This document shows, piece by piece, positions 9,992 through 18,281 of a stretch of DNA of 64,000 nt. Under the pieces are notes generated by a model. That model had not been told where the DNA came from and searched no databases. It was given only the letters and a program-made list of their open reading frames with translations. Within the stretch, counting starts at the first letter, position 1. Each line of letters starts with the position of its first letter. Source of the stretch: Paracoccus sp. R12_2 (GTDB lineage: Bacteria > Pseudomonadota > Alphaproteobacteria > Rhodobacterales > Rhodobacteraceae); NCBI RefSeq assembly GCF_017744015.1, contig NZ_JAGHRA010000014.1:1-64000 (forward strand), read 5' to 3'. Made by a program: the position numbers and the translations under genes.

Positions 9992-11828
9992 GCAATTGCA
10001 GCGCTTCTCCGATGCCGACGCGATGGCCCGCGCCCTCTACGAAAATGTTGGCGGAGAAATCCGCCTCGCCCTGCCCCTCGGCCTCGGCAAACCCGTCACG
10101 CTCGTCAACGCGCTGAGCCGCGCCGCCGTCATAGATCCCAGACTGAAGCTCTCGATTTTCACTGCGCTGACCCTGCAGCGTCCGGCACCCGGCTCCGATA
10201 TTGAGCGGCGCTTTCTCGACCCGGCCGTCGACAGGCTCTTCGGACGCTACCCCGCTCTGCACTATGCTGAGATGATAAAGGCTGGCGGGCTGCCCGACAA
10301 CATTGAGGTGTCCGAGTTCTTCTTCCAAGCTGGCAACTGGGTCGACAACGCCTATGCCCAACGACACTACATCTCGGCCAATTACACGCACGCCCGCGAC
10401 GTGCTGATCGCGCAGCGGCCCAACGTGCTGGCGCAACTGCTCGCGCGGGACGGCGATCGCTTCAGCCTGTCGTGCAACACCGACATCTCCTCCGACCTCT
10501 TCGAATTGCGCCGCAAAGGCGAGATGGACTTCGTCGCCGTGGGCGAGGTGAACAAGGCGCTGCCCTTCATGCAGGGGCCTGCCGAACTCAAGCAGGAGGC
10601 GGTGCAGATGCTGCTCGATCCCGCCGAGCCGTTCGAGCTGTTCTCGTTGCCGCGCCGTCCTGTTTCCGACATCCAGCACGCCATCGGCCTGCATGTCGCG
10701 CGGCTGGTGCCCGATGGCGGCACGCTTCAGATCGGGATAGGCGCCATTGGCGATGCGGTCGCGAACGCGCTGCTCGCCCGGGATCGCGGTGCGCTCGACC
10801 CGCTCTGGTCCGATGCCCCGATGCCGCTGACCGGCGAGGAAACCGCCCCCTTCGACATCGGACTCTACGGCGTCACCGAAATGCTCGTCGGCGGGATGCT
10901 TGCGCTTTTCGAGCAGGGAGTCATCCGCCGCGAGGTGGCGGGAGCCGCCATCCACGCCGGGTTCTTCGTGGATGCGCGCGACATGTACGAACGTTTGCGC
11001 GCGATGCCGCCCGGGCAGCGGGCGAAGATCGCGATGATGCCGGTCAGCTTCACCAATGCACTCTACGGCGACGAGGCGGCGAAGCGCGCGGCGCGGTGCC
11101 ATGCGCGCTTCGTCAACGGCTGCATGCAGGTCAGCCTGCTGGGGGACGCGATGTCCGATGCGGCAAAGCCCGGCCAGATGGTCAGCGGCGTGGGCGGGCA
11201 GTTCAACTTCGTCGAGCAGGCTTTCGCCCTCGAAGACGGCCGCGCCATCCTGACCCTGCCAGCCACCCGCTACAGCAAGGGCAAGGTTACGTCCAACCTC
11301 GTCTGGCAGCTTCCCGTCACCACCGTGCCCCGCCACATGCGCGACATCGTGGTGACGGAATACGGCGCGGCGCACCTGCGCGGGGAGAACGACGAAGAGG
11401 TGATCAGACGCCTCATCGCGATCGCCGACAGCCGGTTTCAGGACGCTCTATTGAAAGAGGCCCGGAATGCTGGCAAGATCTCCCCCAGCTACAAGGTTCC
11501 CCCTGCGCAGCGGACCAACACTCCGCAAGCGATCGCCAGCTGGCTCGCCCCGTACCGGGGATCCATTCTTCCCGGTTTCCCCCTCGGAACCGATTTCACC
11601 GCAATCGAGAAATGTCTCCTCCCTGCCCTCTCGGTGCTCCGCAAAGCCGAGGGAAACACTCGAGCCCTGATCGCGCTTATCTTGGCGTCCGTGATGAACC
11701 CGCCCAGTCCTGCCGAAGGGGAGGCAATGGAACGGATGGGTTTCGAACCCGCACCCCGGATTGCCGAACCACTTCAGGCGCGAGCTCTGCGCGGCGCTTT
11801 GCGTACATGCCGTCGGTCAGCCGTATGA
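9945..11828 (+). CDS. acetyl-CoA hydrolase/transferase family protein
   Basis: 627 residues, related to the Cat1/acetyl-CoA hydrolase CoA-transferase family. The N-terminal domain includes LALPLGLGKPVTLVNAL; the central part carries LQIGIGAIGDAVANALL, and the C-terminal domain has GVGGQFNFVEQAF and the conserved RDIVVTEYGAAHLRG. Family members transfer or hydrolyse CoA from short acyl-CoAs using a Glu nucleophile. Here it may release acetate from acetyl-CoA produced by beta-oxidation or activate acids by CoA transfer. ATG 9945 has GGAG 9 nt upstream but lies 47 nt inside fadJ; ATG 9966 is an alternative. It is the last gene of the fad operon. Confidence 0.85.
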   Translation: MARASLRMRDGPPLAEQLQRFSDADAMARALYENVGGEIRLALPLGLGKPVTLVNALSRAAVIDPRLKLSIFTALTLQRPAPGSDIERRFLDPAVDRLFGRYPALHYAEMIKAGGLPDNIEVSEFFFQAGNWVDNAYAQRHYISANYTHARDVLIAQRPNVLAQLLARDGDRFSLSCNTDISSDLFELRRKGEMDFVAVGEVNKALPFMQGPAELKQEAVQMLLDPAEPFELFSLPRRPVSDIQHAIGLHVARLVPDGGTLQIGIGAIGDAVANALLARDRGALDPLWSDAPMPLTGEETAPFDIGLYGVTEMLVGGMLALFEQGVIRREVAGAAIHAGFFVDARDMYERLRAMPPGQRAKIAMMPVSFTNALYGDEAAKRAARCHARFVNGCMQVSLLGDAMSDAAKPGQMVSGVGGQFNFVEQAFALEDGRAILTLPATRYSKGKVTSNLVWQLPVTTVPRHMRDIVVTEYGAAHLRGENDEEVIRRLIAIADSRFQDALLKEARNAGKISPSYKVPPAQRTNTPQAIASWLAPYRGSILPGFPLGTDFTAIEKCLLPALSVLRKAEGNTRALIALILASVMNPPSPAEGEAMERMGFEPAPRIAEPLQARALRGALRTCRRSAV

Positions 11829-12206
11829 CGGGTTTCCTTGGTTGTGCCGATCGACTGTTTCGACGCTTCCGGTTATCTGAAGAATGGACTCTACTAGGCA
11901 GTCCCTGGGTGTGATGCTCCCTTTTTCGCCTTCCCCAGAAGAACAGCTACTGGCGCTTGTCCGCGAGCAAAGATACAACGATCTTGGCCCAGGACAATCG
12001 CGTACGACATAGGGGGTGGATCAAGCCTGTCGCCCCATCGCGTGCGTGCTCAAGAACAGAGCCTTGTGCGGAAAGTCAACGATCTGCCGTCAAGCAACGG
12101 TGATCCTGAGCGAGGAATGGAGAGAACACAAGAATTTCGGGCGTCACCACAGCGCATTGGTCCATCTTCCAGCGACTCCCGAAACCAACGTCCAGATGGA
12201 CCAAGG
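11829..12206. other. intergenic, probable IS debris
   Basis: Between the fad operon and the IS5 remnant there is no frame that resembles a protein family. Frames up to 81 codons occur but have no start context. Given the IS remains on its right, this is probably decayed transposon or junction sequence. Confidence 0.35.
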
Positions 12207-12366
12207 GTGACTATACTTAAGAATGACGAGCGCCGGTACAAGCGCTGCAACCGGATCGCGATCACGCTCGGGCGTCTCAGGGATTAGAATTTGCCTCTCG
12301 AGCCGCTTTGACCGCCGCCCAAAACTCTTCCTCTCAGCCATCGGCCTTGCGATTTTCGACAGCTAA
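12207..12366 (+). pseudogene. C-terminal remnant of an IS5-family (IS427-type) transposase
   Basis: The translated sequence NDERRYKRCNRIAITLGRLRD matches, residue for residue over most positions, the C-terminal motif YDKRRYKRRNRIEIMFGRLKD of the complete IS5-type transposase at 55.5-56.2 kb. After a stop and a frameshift, a second frame at 12298-12366 reads SSRFDRRPKLFLSAIGLAIF, matching TRYDRCPKVFLSAIALAALV of the same protein. The catalytic Glu region (NRIE in the intact copy) is altered to NRIA. It is therefore an old, broken copy with at least one indel; no inverted repeats were found. Confidence 0.8.
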
Positions 12367-12391
12367 CGGTTCTCAATCTTGACTTTAGATT

Positions 12392-12427
12392 GCCGCCCGG
12401 CCCACAAAGGTCCGGGCGGCCGTTTTG
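12392..12427 (+). terminator. hairpin resembling a Rho-independent terminator
   Basis: A perfect 9-bp GC stem (12392-12400 with 12412-12420) closes an 11-nt loop and is followed by CGTTTTG. The U tract is short, so this is a weak terminator. It lies just downstream of the IS5 transposase remnant and may have served it. Confidence 0.45.
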
Positions 12428-12601
12428 TGAATGAATCAGAGCCAGTATGGAGCGATACCGTAATGGCTGTGCATCCGCTCCTCCCATTCTCGATCCTCAT
12501 CCCATCTTTCGCTCCGAGCGGGCGCGCCGCTGATTTCTTCTTCACGGATATCCGTGACGAAGCCGCCCTTGCTCACATTGTAGTCGAGCTTGTTCCACGG
12601 G

Positions 12602-14330
12602 TGTCGCGTTGCCCTTAAATCGGCTCTGCCTCAATCTGTGTGGCGCACTATCCTGAGAACGGGAAGATTCAGGAGGGATAGTGATGATTTCAAGGAAGCA
12701 CTGGTCGCCCGGGAGCGATGTTTCCGTTCAAAGCGTTGAGCGGCGCGATTCCGGCGGGTGGACTGTATCCGGCAGTCTGACACCAAACGGCATCTGCCCA
12801 GACTGTGGATTGCAATCGCGACGTCGTCACGGCTGGCGGCGTAGGCGGCTGCAGGATTATCCCGCCCATGGTGACGGGGTTACGGTAACCCTCTGGGTTT
12901 GCCGTTGGCGATGTTTGGCACCCGCCTGCCCGCGCCGGACTTTCTCGGACCAGATCGGCTCGATTGCGCGTCCTTTTGCGCGGCGCACTTCGCGTGTCGG
13001 GGAAATTGTCAGCCATCTTGGGCACGCGACCGGCGGGCGGCCTGCCGAGCGGCTCTTGCACCGCTTGGGCCTTGGGGTCAGTGATGACACGGTGCTTAGG
13101 CAGCTGAAGAACCGTGCTCAAGACACTGCCGAGCCGCCGACCGTCATCGGGATCGACGACTGGAGCTGGCGGAAGTCGCAGACCTACGGCACGATCATCG
13201 TCGATCTGGAGCGTCGCGCGGTCATCGATGTTCTCGAAGATCGTGATGTGGTCACCTGCACCGACTGGCTGAAACGACATCCCGAGGTGGAAGTGATCAG
13301 CAGAGATCGCTGCGGTCTCTACGCCCAGGCTGCCCGGCAAGGCGCGCCGCAAGCGGAACAGGTCGCCGACCGGTTTCATATCGTGCAGAACCTGCGGCAG
13401 GCTATCGAGGAGCAGATGAACCTTCACGGCCGTGCGACCGGCAGGGCGCTGCTGTCCGACGCCGACAATATCACCGCAGAGGGAAGCCTTCTGAAGTCCC
13501 GCCTTGCGCACAGGACGTCTCGGGAAGAGATTTTCACCACCATCCATGCGCTTCGAAATCAGGGGCTTACCTGCAGCGAGATTGGGCGGCGAACAGGGTT
13601 CCCTCGTCGCAGCATCGCGAAATGGCTGCAGTTCGAGACGCCGCCGGACCGCAGGCGGGCAGCTTTGAAGCCGACTTCGCCGTGGTACTTTGAAGAGTTC
13701 CTGAGCCAAAGCTGGAAGGGCGGAATTCGAACTGGAAGCGCCCTGTTCCGTCTGATCCGAGAGCGTGGCTACGAGGGGAGCCCGACGCATTTGCAGCGGC
13801 TGCTGGCGGGGTGGCGCAGAGCCGAAAAGCAAGCGAAGGGCCCTGCCTTGGAGCACCAGATCCTGGAACCGGTCCGGGACCCGGAAACGGGGCACGCGAT
13901 CTCCCCGGTCATCGCGGCAGCGCTGTGTATCAAACCCCGCAGAAAACTCACCCCGGATCAGGCGCGGAAAATCGACGCGATCAAGGCTGGCTCTCCCGCC
14001 TTCGCAACGATGCGCTGCCTCGTCATGCGGTTCAACGGTATCCTGCGTGGCCGCGAGGCAGACCCGCTCCCTGCATGGATCGACGACGCGATCGAAACCG
14101 ACCTGGCGCCCATCGTGCGCTTCGCACGCACATTGAACCGGGATTTCGATGCGGTAAAAAACGCTATCGAGATGCCCTGGAGCAACGGCCAAGCAGAAGG
14201 TCAGATTAATCGTCTGAAGACCCTCAAACGCGCCATGTACGGCCGAGCCGGGCCAGAACTGTTGAGGGCAAGAATGCTGCCCCTCCGCCACACAGATTGA
14301 GGCAGAGCCCAATAAAGGGCTACGCGACAG
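12602..14330 (+). mobile_element. ISL3-family insertion sequence flanked by IS21-type end sequences
   Basis: Perfect 24-bp terminal inverted repeats lie at 12622-12645 and 14286-14309, enclosing one transposase. The stop codon of the transposase lies inside the right repeat. Immediately outside the repeats are 12602-12618 (identical to the 17-bp terminus of the 251-bp elements described below) and the near-complement 14314-14330 (15 of 17 match). No direct 8-bp target duplication, usual for ISL3, is visible. Either the true inverted repeats extend to about 44 bp or the ISL3 landed within paired IS21-type ends. Confidence 0.75.
12684..14300 (+). CDS. ISL3-family transposase
   Basis: 538 residues, full length for the family. 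The N-terminus has the ISL3 zinc-finger (CPDCGLQSRRRHGWRRR, then CRWRCLAPACPRR). The DDE_Tnp_ISL3 core starts at GIDDWSWRK (first Asp), includes RDRCGLYAQAARQGAP and DRFHIVQNL (second Asp) and ends with the catalytic Glu in WSNGQAEGQINRLK. A helix-turn-helix-like insert (GLTCSEIGRRTGFPRRSIAKWL) lies in the middle. ATG 12684 follows AGGAGG; a GTG three bases upstream is an alternative. No disruption is visible, so the protein could be active. Confidence 0.92.
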   Translation: MISRKHWSPGSDVSVQSVERRDSGGWTVSGSLTPNGICPDCGLQSRRRHGWRRRRLQDYPAHGDGVTVTLWVCRWRCLAPACPRRTFSDQIGSIARPFARRTSRVGEIVSHLGHATGGRPAERLLHRLGLGVSDDTVLRQLKNRAQDTAEPPTVIGIDDWSWRKSQTYGTIIVDLERRAVIDVLEDRDVVTCTDWLKRHPEVEVISRDRCGLYAQAARQGAPQAEQVADRFHIVQNLRQAIEEQMNLHGRATGRALLSDADNITAEGSLLKSRLAHRTSREEIFTTIHALRNQGLTCSEIGRRTGFPRRSIAKWLQFETPPDRRRAALKPTSPWYFEEFLSQSWKGGIRTGSALFRLIRERGYEGSPTHLQRLLAGWRRAEKQAKGPALEHQILEPVRDPETGHAISPVIAAALCIKPRRKLTPDQARKIDAIKAGSPAFATMRCLVMRFNGILRGREADPLPAWIDDAIETDLAPIVRFARTLNRDFDAVKNAIEMPWSNGQAEGQINRLKTLKRAMYGRAGPELLRARMLPLRHTD

Positions 14331-14344
14331 TCTGTGAGGCTGAT

Positions 14345-14695
14345 TTATCCGGCCTTTGCAGGGCGTTGCGTCCAGCGCGGGTTGCGCCAATCGATCCCTT
14401 CCAGAAGATAGCCGAGCTGGGCCGCGGAGACCTGCACCGCTTCGCCGCTGCGGCTGACGGGCCAGATGAATTTGCCCGCTTCCAACCGCTTGGTATAGAG
14501 CGACATGCCCACACCATCGTGCCAGAGCAGCTTGACCAGGTCGCCCTTGCGTCCACGGAAACAGAAGATCTCGCCGGCGTGGGGATCGCGCCCCAGTCCC
14601 TCCTGAACCTGTAGTGCCAGGGTGTTCATCCCGCGGCGCATGTCGGTGACCCCGCCAGAGATCCAGACGCGCACCCCCGCCGGGAAGGCGATCAT
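14345..14695 (-). CDS. tnpB: IS66 family accessory protein TnpB
   Basis: 116 residues with the hallmark IS66 Orf2/TnpB sequence: GVRVWISGGVTDMRRGMNTLA, then GEIFCFRGRKGDLVKLLWHDGVGMSLYTKRLE. TnpB is required with TnpA and TnpC for IS66 transposition; its biochemical role is unclear. Its ATG overlaps the TnpA stop (ATGA), as usual. The tnpC transposase that should follow is absent: sequence beyond 14345 runs directly into the junction next to the ISL3 element, so this IS66 copy is truncated and not autonomous. Confidence 0.9.
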   Translation of the reverse strand: MIAFPAGVRVWISGGVTDMRRGMNTLALQVQEGLGRDPHAGEIFCFRGRKGDLVKLLWHDGVGMSLYTKRLEAGKFIWPVSRSGEAVQVSAAQLGYLLEGIDWRNPRWTQRPAKAG

Positions 14696-15111
14696 GCCCG
14701 CTCCACCACCTGGATAAGCCGCGCAAGGATAGAGGCCTCGGTTCCGACGGCGGCCACAAGCCGGCGCCCGTTCGCCAGGATGATCTCGACCCGATCATGT
14801 CCCGCGTCTTCCGCCGGCCCCTGCACATCGGTGGTTGCCGGCCCGGATGCGCGGCCCGGTGTCACGGCAACCGGCGAAAAATGCGTGCGATCTCCATCGC
14901 CAATCAGCAGACCCTCTCGCGCCTCCCGCCGCCATCGCGTTAGAAGCGAGCGGGATATATCGTGCCGCCGAGCCGTCGCCGCAGCCATACGGGGCGCGGC
15001 GTAGCTCTCCTCCACGATCCGCACCTTCTCTGCGTCCGTCCAACGACGCCGCCGGCCTGTATCCGTGACCGAGAGAACCTCTACCTGGGACATGATGCTA
15101 TGGTCTGCCAT
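14692..15111 (-). CDS. tnpA: IS66 family accessory protein TnpA
   Basis: 139 residues. The N-terminal half is a helix-turn-helix of the IS3/IS66 type (RRRRWTDAEKVRIVEESY, then ATARRHDISRSLLTRWRRE); the C-terminal segment (RVEIILANGRRLVAAVGTEASILARLIQVVE) is the conserved IS66 TnpA end. It is the first of the usual tnpA-tnpB-tnpC operon; here tnpC is missing. The left inverted repeat (normally beginning GTAAGCG) was not found between 15112 and 15255. Confidence 0.88.
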   Translation of the reverse strand: MADHSIMSQVEVLSVTDTGRRRRWTDAEKVRIVEESYAAPRMAAATARRHDISRSLLTRWRREAREGLLIGDGDRTHFSPVAVTPGRASGPATTDVQGPAEDAGHDRVEIILANGRRLVAAVGTEASILARLIQVVERA

Positions 15112-15255
15112 AGCTTCAGGCTCTTAGCTGAAATCCAATCCCGTGCTCAGGCGGCCCTCCCCGGAGGCATACACTCCGCCGCGTACAGAACCCTCTTGTC
15201 AATTCGCCGCTCTGCATCAAGATTGTCATCGACGGGGCAGATATGGAGCAAGGCC

Positions 15256-15606
15256 GTGGCCATACCGCATGCGACTTCAGGTGAGATCGTCAGTCTGCGA
15301 CCCTTGGGCGATGCGGCTGCCCAGGCCCGGCCATATGCACTGGTCAAGACCACGGAATTCGAAGCGATGCGCCTGTTTCTGTCAGCCGGCAAAGAGTTGA
15401 AGGAACACAAGGTCGATGGAAGCATCACGCTCCAATGCTTGGAAGGAAGGGTAGAATTCCGCTTTGACGGGGAAACCCGCGTGATGATGCCGGGGGACTG
15501 GCTTTACCTCGCCGGTGGTGTTTCCCATTCTCTGTTCGCACAGGAAAACGCATCGCTGTTGCTGACCATCATGTTGCGGTCTGGCTCCGCCATCGCCAGC
15601 GACTGA
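15256..15606 (+). CDS. small cupin-domain protein of the NO-response island
   Basis: About 116 residues, a single beta-barrel cupin. The second cupin motif is visible as GDWLYLAGGVSHSLFAQEN (PG-D-x-x-x-x-P-x-x-x-x-H type); the first is weak (KELKEHKVDGSITLQCLEG), so metal ligands may be incomplete. I chose GTG 15256, with GGAG 8 nt upstream, because the frame further upstream overlaps the IS66 tnpA. Small cupins of this type often neighbour nsrR/hmp/nnrS genes in Rhodobacterales; a role in sensing or protecting against nitric oxide is an inference from this context. It converges with nsrR. Confidence 0.65.
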   Translation: MAIPHATSGEIVSLRPLGDAAAQARPYALVKTTEFEAMRLFLSAGKELKEHKVDGSITLQCLEGRVEFRFDGETRVMMPGDWLYLAGGVSHSLFAQENASLLLTIMLRSGSAIASD

Positions 15607-15711
15607 TCCATCCCAGTCTTTCGCCCGCAACCGCCGGTCGAAAATTTTGCCCGCGCGGCGGCGCAATGGTCATCTGCCACAAACTCCGTTCAGTCAATGT
15701 CGGAACGGTGC

Positions 15712-16167
15712 TCACTGCGTGGCGCCAAGCCGGCTGACGGTGGCGTTACCGATAATCGGGAAATCCGCCGGGGTCAGCGCGATGTCGGCAACCGAACAAT
15801 CATCCAGCACCCCCAGAAACGCCTCCATCGCCCGTTTCAAAGGCGCGATCAGGCGGCACTGGCAGGTGATGATGCACTGATTTCCCGTCCGCATGCACTC
15901 TACCAGCCCGAAGTCCGTCTCCAGATGGCGGACCACCGCACCGACGCTGATCTGATCCGCCGGGCGGGCCAGATGCAGCCCGCCTGAGCGGCCGCGCTGC
16001 GCAATGAGGAATTCGCCGCGCGTCAGCGCATTCACCACCTTCATCATCGTGCTCCGTGGCAGCCGGTAGGTGGCGACGAGCTGATCAATGGTAAAAATCC
16101 GGTCGCCTTGGGCGGTGGCAAAGATCATCACGCGCAGGGCCATGTCGGTGCTATCGTTCAGCCGCAT
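15712..16167 (-). CDS. nsrR: NsrR, Rrf2-family nitric-oxide-sensing repressor
   Basis: 151 residues from the start chosen (RBS AGGAGA before ATG 16167). The N-terminal winged helix (MRLNDSTDMALRVMIFAT, then RLPRSTMMKVVNALTRGEFL and RGRSGGLHLARP) is typical Rrf2. The sensory region ECMRTGNQCIITCQC supplies Cys91, Cys98 and Cys102/104, matching the three-cysteine [Fe-S] cluster ligand pattern of NsrR (E. coli C91/C96/C102). NsrR represses NO-detoxification genes until its cluster is nitrosylated. It is divergent from hmp, and a candidate operator lies between them. Confidence 0.9.
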   Translation of the reverse strand: MRLNDSTDMALRVMIFATAQGDRIFTIDQLVATYRLPRSTMMKVVNALTRGEFLIAQRGRSGGLHLARPADQISVGAVVRHLETDFGLVECMRTGNQCIITCQCRLIAPLKRAMEAFLGVLDDCSVADIALTPADFPIIGNATVSRLGATQ

Positions 16168-16217
16168 CGGCCTTCTCCTGTCGGTCATCGGGCTGAGACG
16201 GAATGTCGCAGCGGTTT

Positions 16218-16240
16218 AAGATACCTTTTGTTGGAATCTT
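16218..16240. promoter_or_regulatory. candidate NsrR operator
   Basis: A 23-bp imperfect dyad, AAGATACC-N7-GGAATCTT, in which 7 of 8 positions of each arm pair. The length and AAGAT...ATCTT arms match the published 11-1-11 NsrR consensus. It lies between the divergent nsrR and hmp starts (60 bp upstream of hmp), in the expected position to repress hmp and perhaps nsrR itself. Confidence 0.75.
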
Positions 16241-16299
16241 TTTGAAGTTGATATTATCACGCGATCAAAGGAAACATCAAAGCCGCGCAGGAGGACATC

Positions 16300-17478
16300 A
16301 TGCACAAGCCGCTTTCCGAAGAAACCCTGTCCGTTATTGAGGCCACAGCGCCGGTCGTTGCCGCCCATGTGGACCAGATCGTACCCTGCATGTACCGCCG
16401 CCTGCTGGCCGATCCCGAGATCCGCGCGCTCTTCAACATGTCGCACCAAGGTGGCGACTCGCCGCAGCACAAGGCGCTGGCAGGCGCTCTGGTGGCCTAC
16501 GCGACCCATATCCGCAATCCCGCCGTGCTGGCTAGCGCGCTGGAGCGGATCGCGCAGAAACACGCAGGCCTGCAGATCCTGCCCGAACACTACCCGCATG
16601 TTGCCACCGCCCTTCTGGGCGCGGTTTCCGAAGTGCTGGGAGAGGCCGCCACGCCGGAAATCCTTGCCGCCTGGGGAGAGGCCTATTGGTTCCTTGCCGA
16701 TATGCTGATCGAACGAGAGGAGCAGATCTACACGCAATCTGAACAGGCGGATGGTGGGTGGCGCGGCTGGCGGCAGTTCCGTGTGGCTGCGAAGACGCCG
16801 GAGACGCATGAGATCACCTCCTTCCTGTTGAAACCTGTCGATGGTGGTCCGGTGCTGCGTCACCGCCCTGGCCAGTATCTGAGCTTCCGCTTTACCCCGG
16901 CTGAGGGTGAAGAATTCCGCCGCAACTATTCGATTTCCTCCGCTCCGAACGGGCGTGACTATCGCATCACCGTCAAACGCGAAAAGGGCGGTCGAATTTC
17001 CAACTGGCTGCATGACTCGGTCGAACCGGGCAGCACCATCGACGTCGCCGTCCCGGCGGGCGAGTTCTTCCTTGATCCGGCGGGCAAGCGCGAGGTCGTG
17101 CTACTCTCCGGCGGCGTCGGCATGACCCCGATGATTTCGATGCTGGAAACCTGTGGCGGCGGTGATCTGCGGATGATCCATGTCCATGCCACCCGCGACG
17201 CCAGGCACCATGCCATGCGTGACCGCCATCTGACCTTGGCACAGGAAAACCACGTCTTCTATGAAGCCCCGGAAACGGCGGCAGAGGGCATCGTTCAATC
17301 CGGTCGCATCCAGCCCGAATGGCTGGCCCGGATCAGCGACACGGCGGTTGCCGATTACTTCATCTGTGGCCCGACGAGTTTCATGGATGCGATGATCCGT
17401 GGTCTGCGCGCGGCCAATGTTCCGGATGACCGTATCCACTACGAACATTTTGGCCCGGCTGCGGCGCAACTTGGCTGA
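16300..17478 (+). CDS. hmp: flavohaemoglobin, nitric oxide dioxygenase
   Basis: 392 residues, the standard Hmp length. The N-terminal globin domain (1-140) has the proximal haem His in QKHAGLQILPEHYPHV and a Tyr in the B helix (MYRRLL) that stabilises bound O2. The FAD-binding ferredoxin-reductase domain follows (RRNYSISSAPN) and then the NAD(P)H domain (VLLSGGVGMTPMISML, YFICGPTSFMDAMIRGL). It oxidises NO to nitrate with O2 and NADH in the cytoplasm. It has its own promoter region with an NsrR-like operator; nnrS follows 13 bp later, suggesting a single transcript. Confidence 0.95.
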   Translation: MHKPLSEETLSVIEATAPVVAAHVDQIVPCMYRRLLADPEIRALFNMSHQGGDSPQHKALAGALVAYATHIRNPAVLASALERIAQKHAGLQILPEHYPHVATALLGAVSEVLGEAATPEILAAWGEAYWFLADMLIEREEQIYTQSEQADGGWRGWRQFRVAAKTPETHEITSFLLKPVDGGPVLRHRPGQYLSFRFTPAEGEEFRRNYSISSAPNGRDYRITVKREKGGRISNWLHDSVEPGSTIDVAVPAGEFFLDPAGKREVVLLSGGVGMTPMISMLETCGGGDLRMIHVHATRDARHHAMRDRHLTLAQENHVFYEAPETAAEGIVQSGRIQPEWLARISDTAVADYFICGPTSFMDAMIRGLRAANVPDDRIHYEHFGPAAAQLG

Positions 17479-17491
17479 GGAGGAGCGCAGA

Positions 17492-17808
17492 ATGGCGGGA
17501 ACCGCGGAAAAGATGCGCAGCTACACCGGAGCCGCGCTCTTCAGCTACGGGTTCCGGCCATTCTTCCTGCTGGCGGCCCTCTGGGCCATTGGCGCGATGC
17601 TGATGTAGATTCCGATGATGATGTGCCGACAGCCGGTGCCCATCGGGTTTGACTCGTTCAGCTGGCATGCGCATGAGTTCCTGTTCGGCTATCTCGGCGC
17701 GGTCATCGCGGGCTTTGTGCTGATTGCGGTGCCGAACTGGATCGGGCGGTTGCCGGTGATGGGCAGGCCGCTGGCGGGGCTGTGGGTCGCAGGGCGGATC
17801 GCTCTACG
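17492..17808 (+). pseudogene. nnrS: NnrS family protein, amber-interrupted and truncated
   Basis: The start ATG 17492 has AGGAG upstream. The translated SYGFRPFFLLAALWAIGAML, then FDSFSWHAHEFLFGYLGAVIAGFVLIAVPNW and the run to GRPLAGLW, are diagnostic for the N-terminal two helices of NnrS, a haem-copper membrane protein that relieves nitric-oxide stress. A TAG at 17606-17608 interrupts the first periplasmic loop in frame, and homology ends near 17808 where unrelated sequence begins; the remaining ~270 residues are missing. It is therefore doubly broken. It follows hmp by 13 bp, consistent with an NsrR-controlled operon. Confidence 0.85.
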
Positions 17809-17962
17809 CCCTCCCCGCTTTGCCGTCCGAAAGGCACCCGCCCAGAAGCTGAAAATGGCTGCCTGAGGTCTACTTCTGTGCCCCGTTAAAAACAGGGAGG
17901 ATTACCGGGCCGAAAAACAACACCTCATCAACGGTCGCTATCGGGACCCTGCCCGGACCGCC
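17809..17962. other. short IS-junction segment
   Basis: This sequence replaces the rest of nnrS and ends at the GTAAGCG terminus of an IS66 element. A frame ending AQKLKMAA followed by TGA could be the 3' end of some transposase, but it is too short to assign. A small hairpin-like run (CCCCGTT-AAAAACAGGG) lies near 17881-17898. Confidence 0.3.
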
Positions 17963-18281
17963 GTAAGCGTTCGCTGCGGACCACCGGCTGTTCAGTTTGG
18001 CGGCTCGAAGTTCCACGGCAGCAGGTCGTCGATGTCGCTTTGCGGGTGGCCGTTGACGATCGCCGTGAGGGTGGCCTTGAGGTAGGCGAAGGGCTCGACG
18101 CCGTTTATCTTGCAGGTTCCGATCAGCGACGCGATGCGACCCCAGGCGACGCCGCCTTCGTCATGGCCGGCGAAGAGCGCGTTCTTGCGATTGAGGGCGA
18201 TGGGGCGGATCAGGTTCTCGACCCTGTTGGAGTCGATTTCCACGCGTCCATTGGTCAGGAAGGTTTGCAGCCCATCCCAGT
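17963..18281 (-). pseudogene. tnpC: 3' fragment of IS66 tnpC transposase with IS66 terminus
   Basis: The minus-strand frame 17992-18243 reads RVENLIRPIALNRKNALFAG, then WGRIASLIGTCKINGVEPFAYL and ends VNGHPQSDIDDLLPWNF, the highly conserved C-terminus of IS66 TnpC; the catalytic core is missing. The sequence GTAAGCG at 17963 resembles the IS66 terminal repeat and marks the right end. On the other side homology stops exactly at the 251-bp element (18282). It cannot belong to the tnpA-tnpB pair at 14.3-15.1 kb in its present arrangement, although both read in the same direction. Confidence 0.85.

Noticed and set aside
11730..11800. Stretch resembling a tRNA T-arm (GGGTTTCGAACCCGC)
   Set aside because: No acceptor, D or anticodon arm can be paired around it, and it lies inside the acetyl-CoA hydrolase frame where family members have a similar C-terminus.
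12690..14828. A 712-codon minus-strand frame opposite the ISL3 transposase
   Set aside because: It shows no domain, runs through the ISL3 repeats into IS66 tnpB and is a shadow of the real transposase.
14345..18281. One large IS66 element split by the NO-response island
   Set aside because: tnpA-tnpB and the tnpC tail read in the same direction but in the wrong order for an insertion between them; two separate IS66 remnants are more likely.
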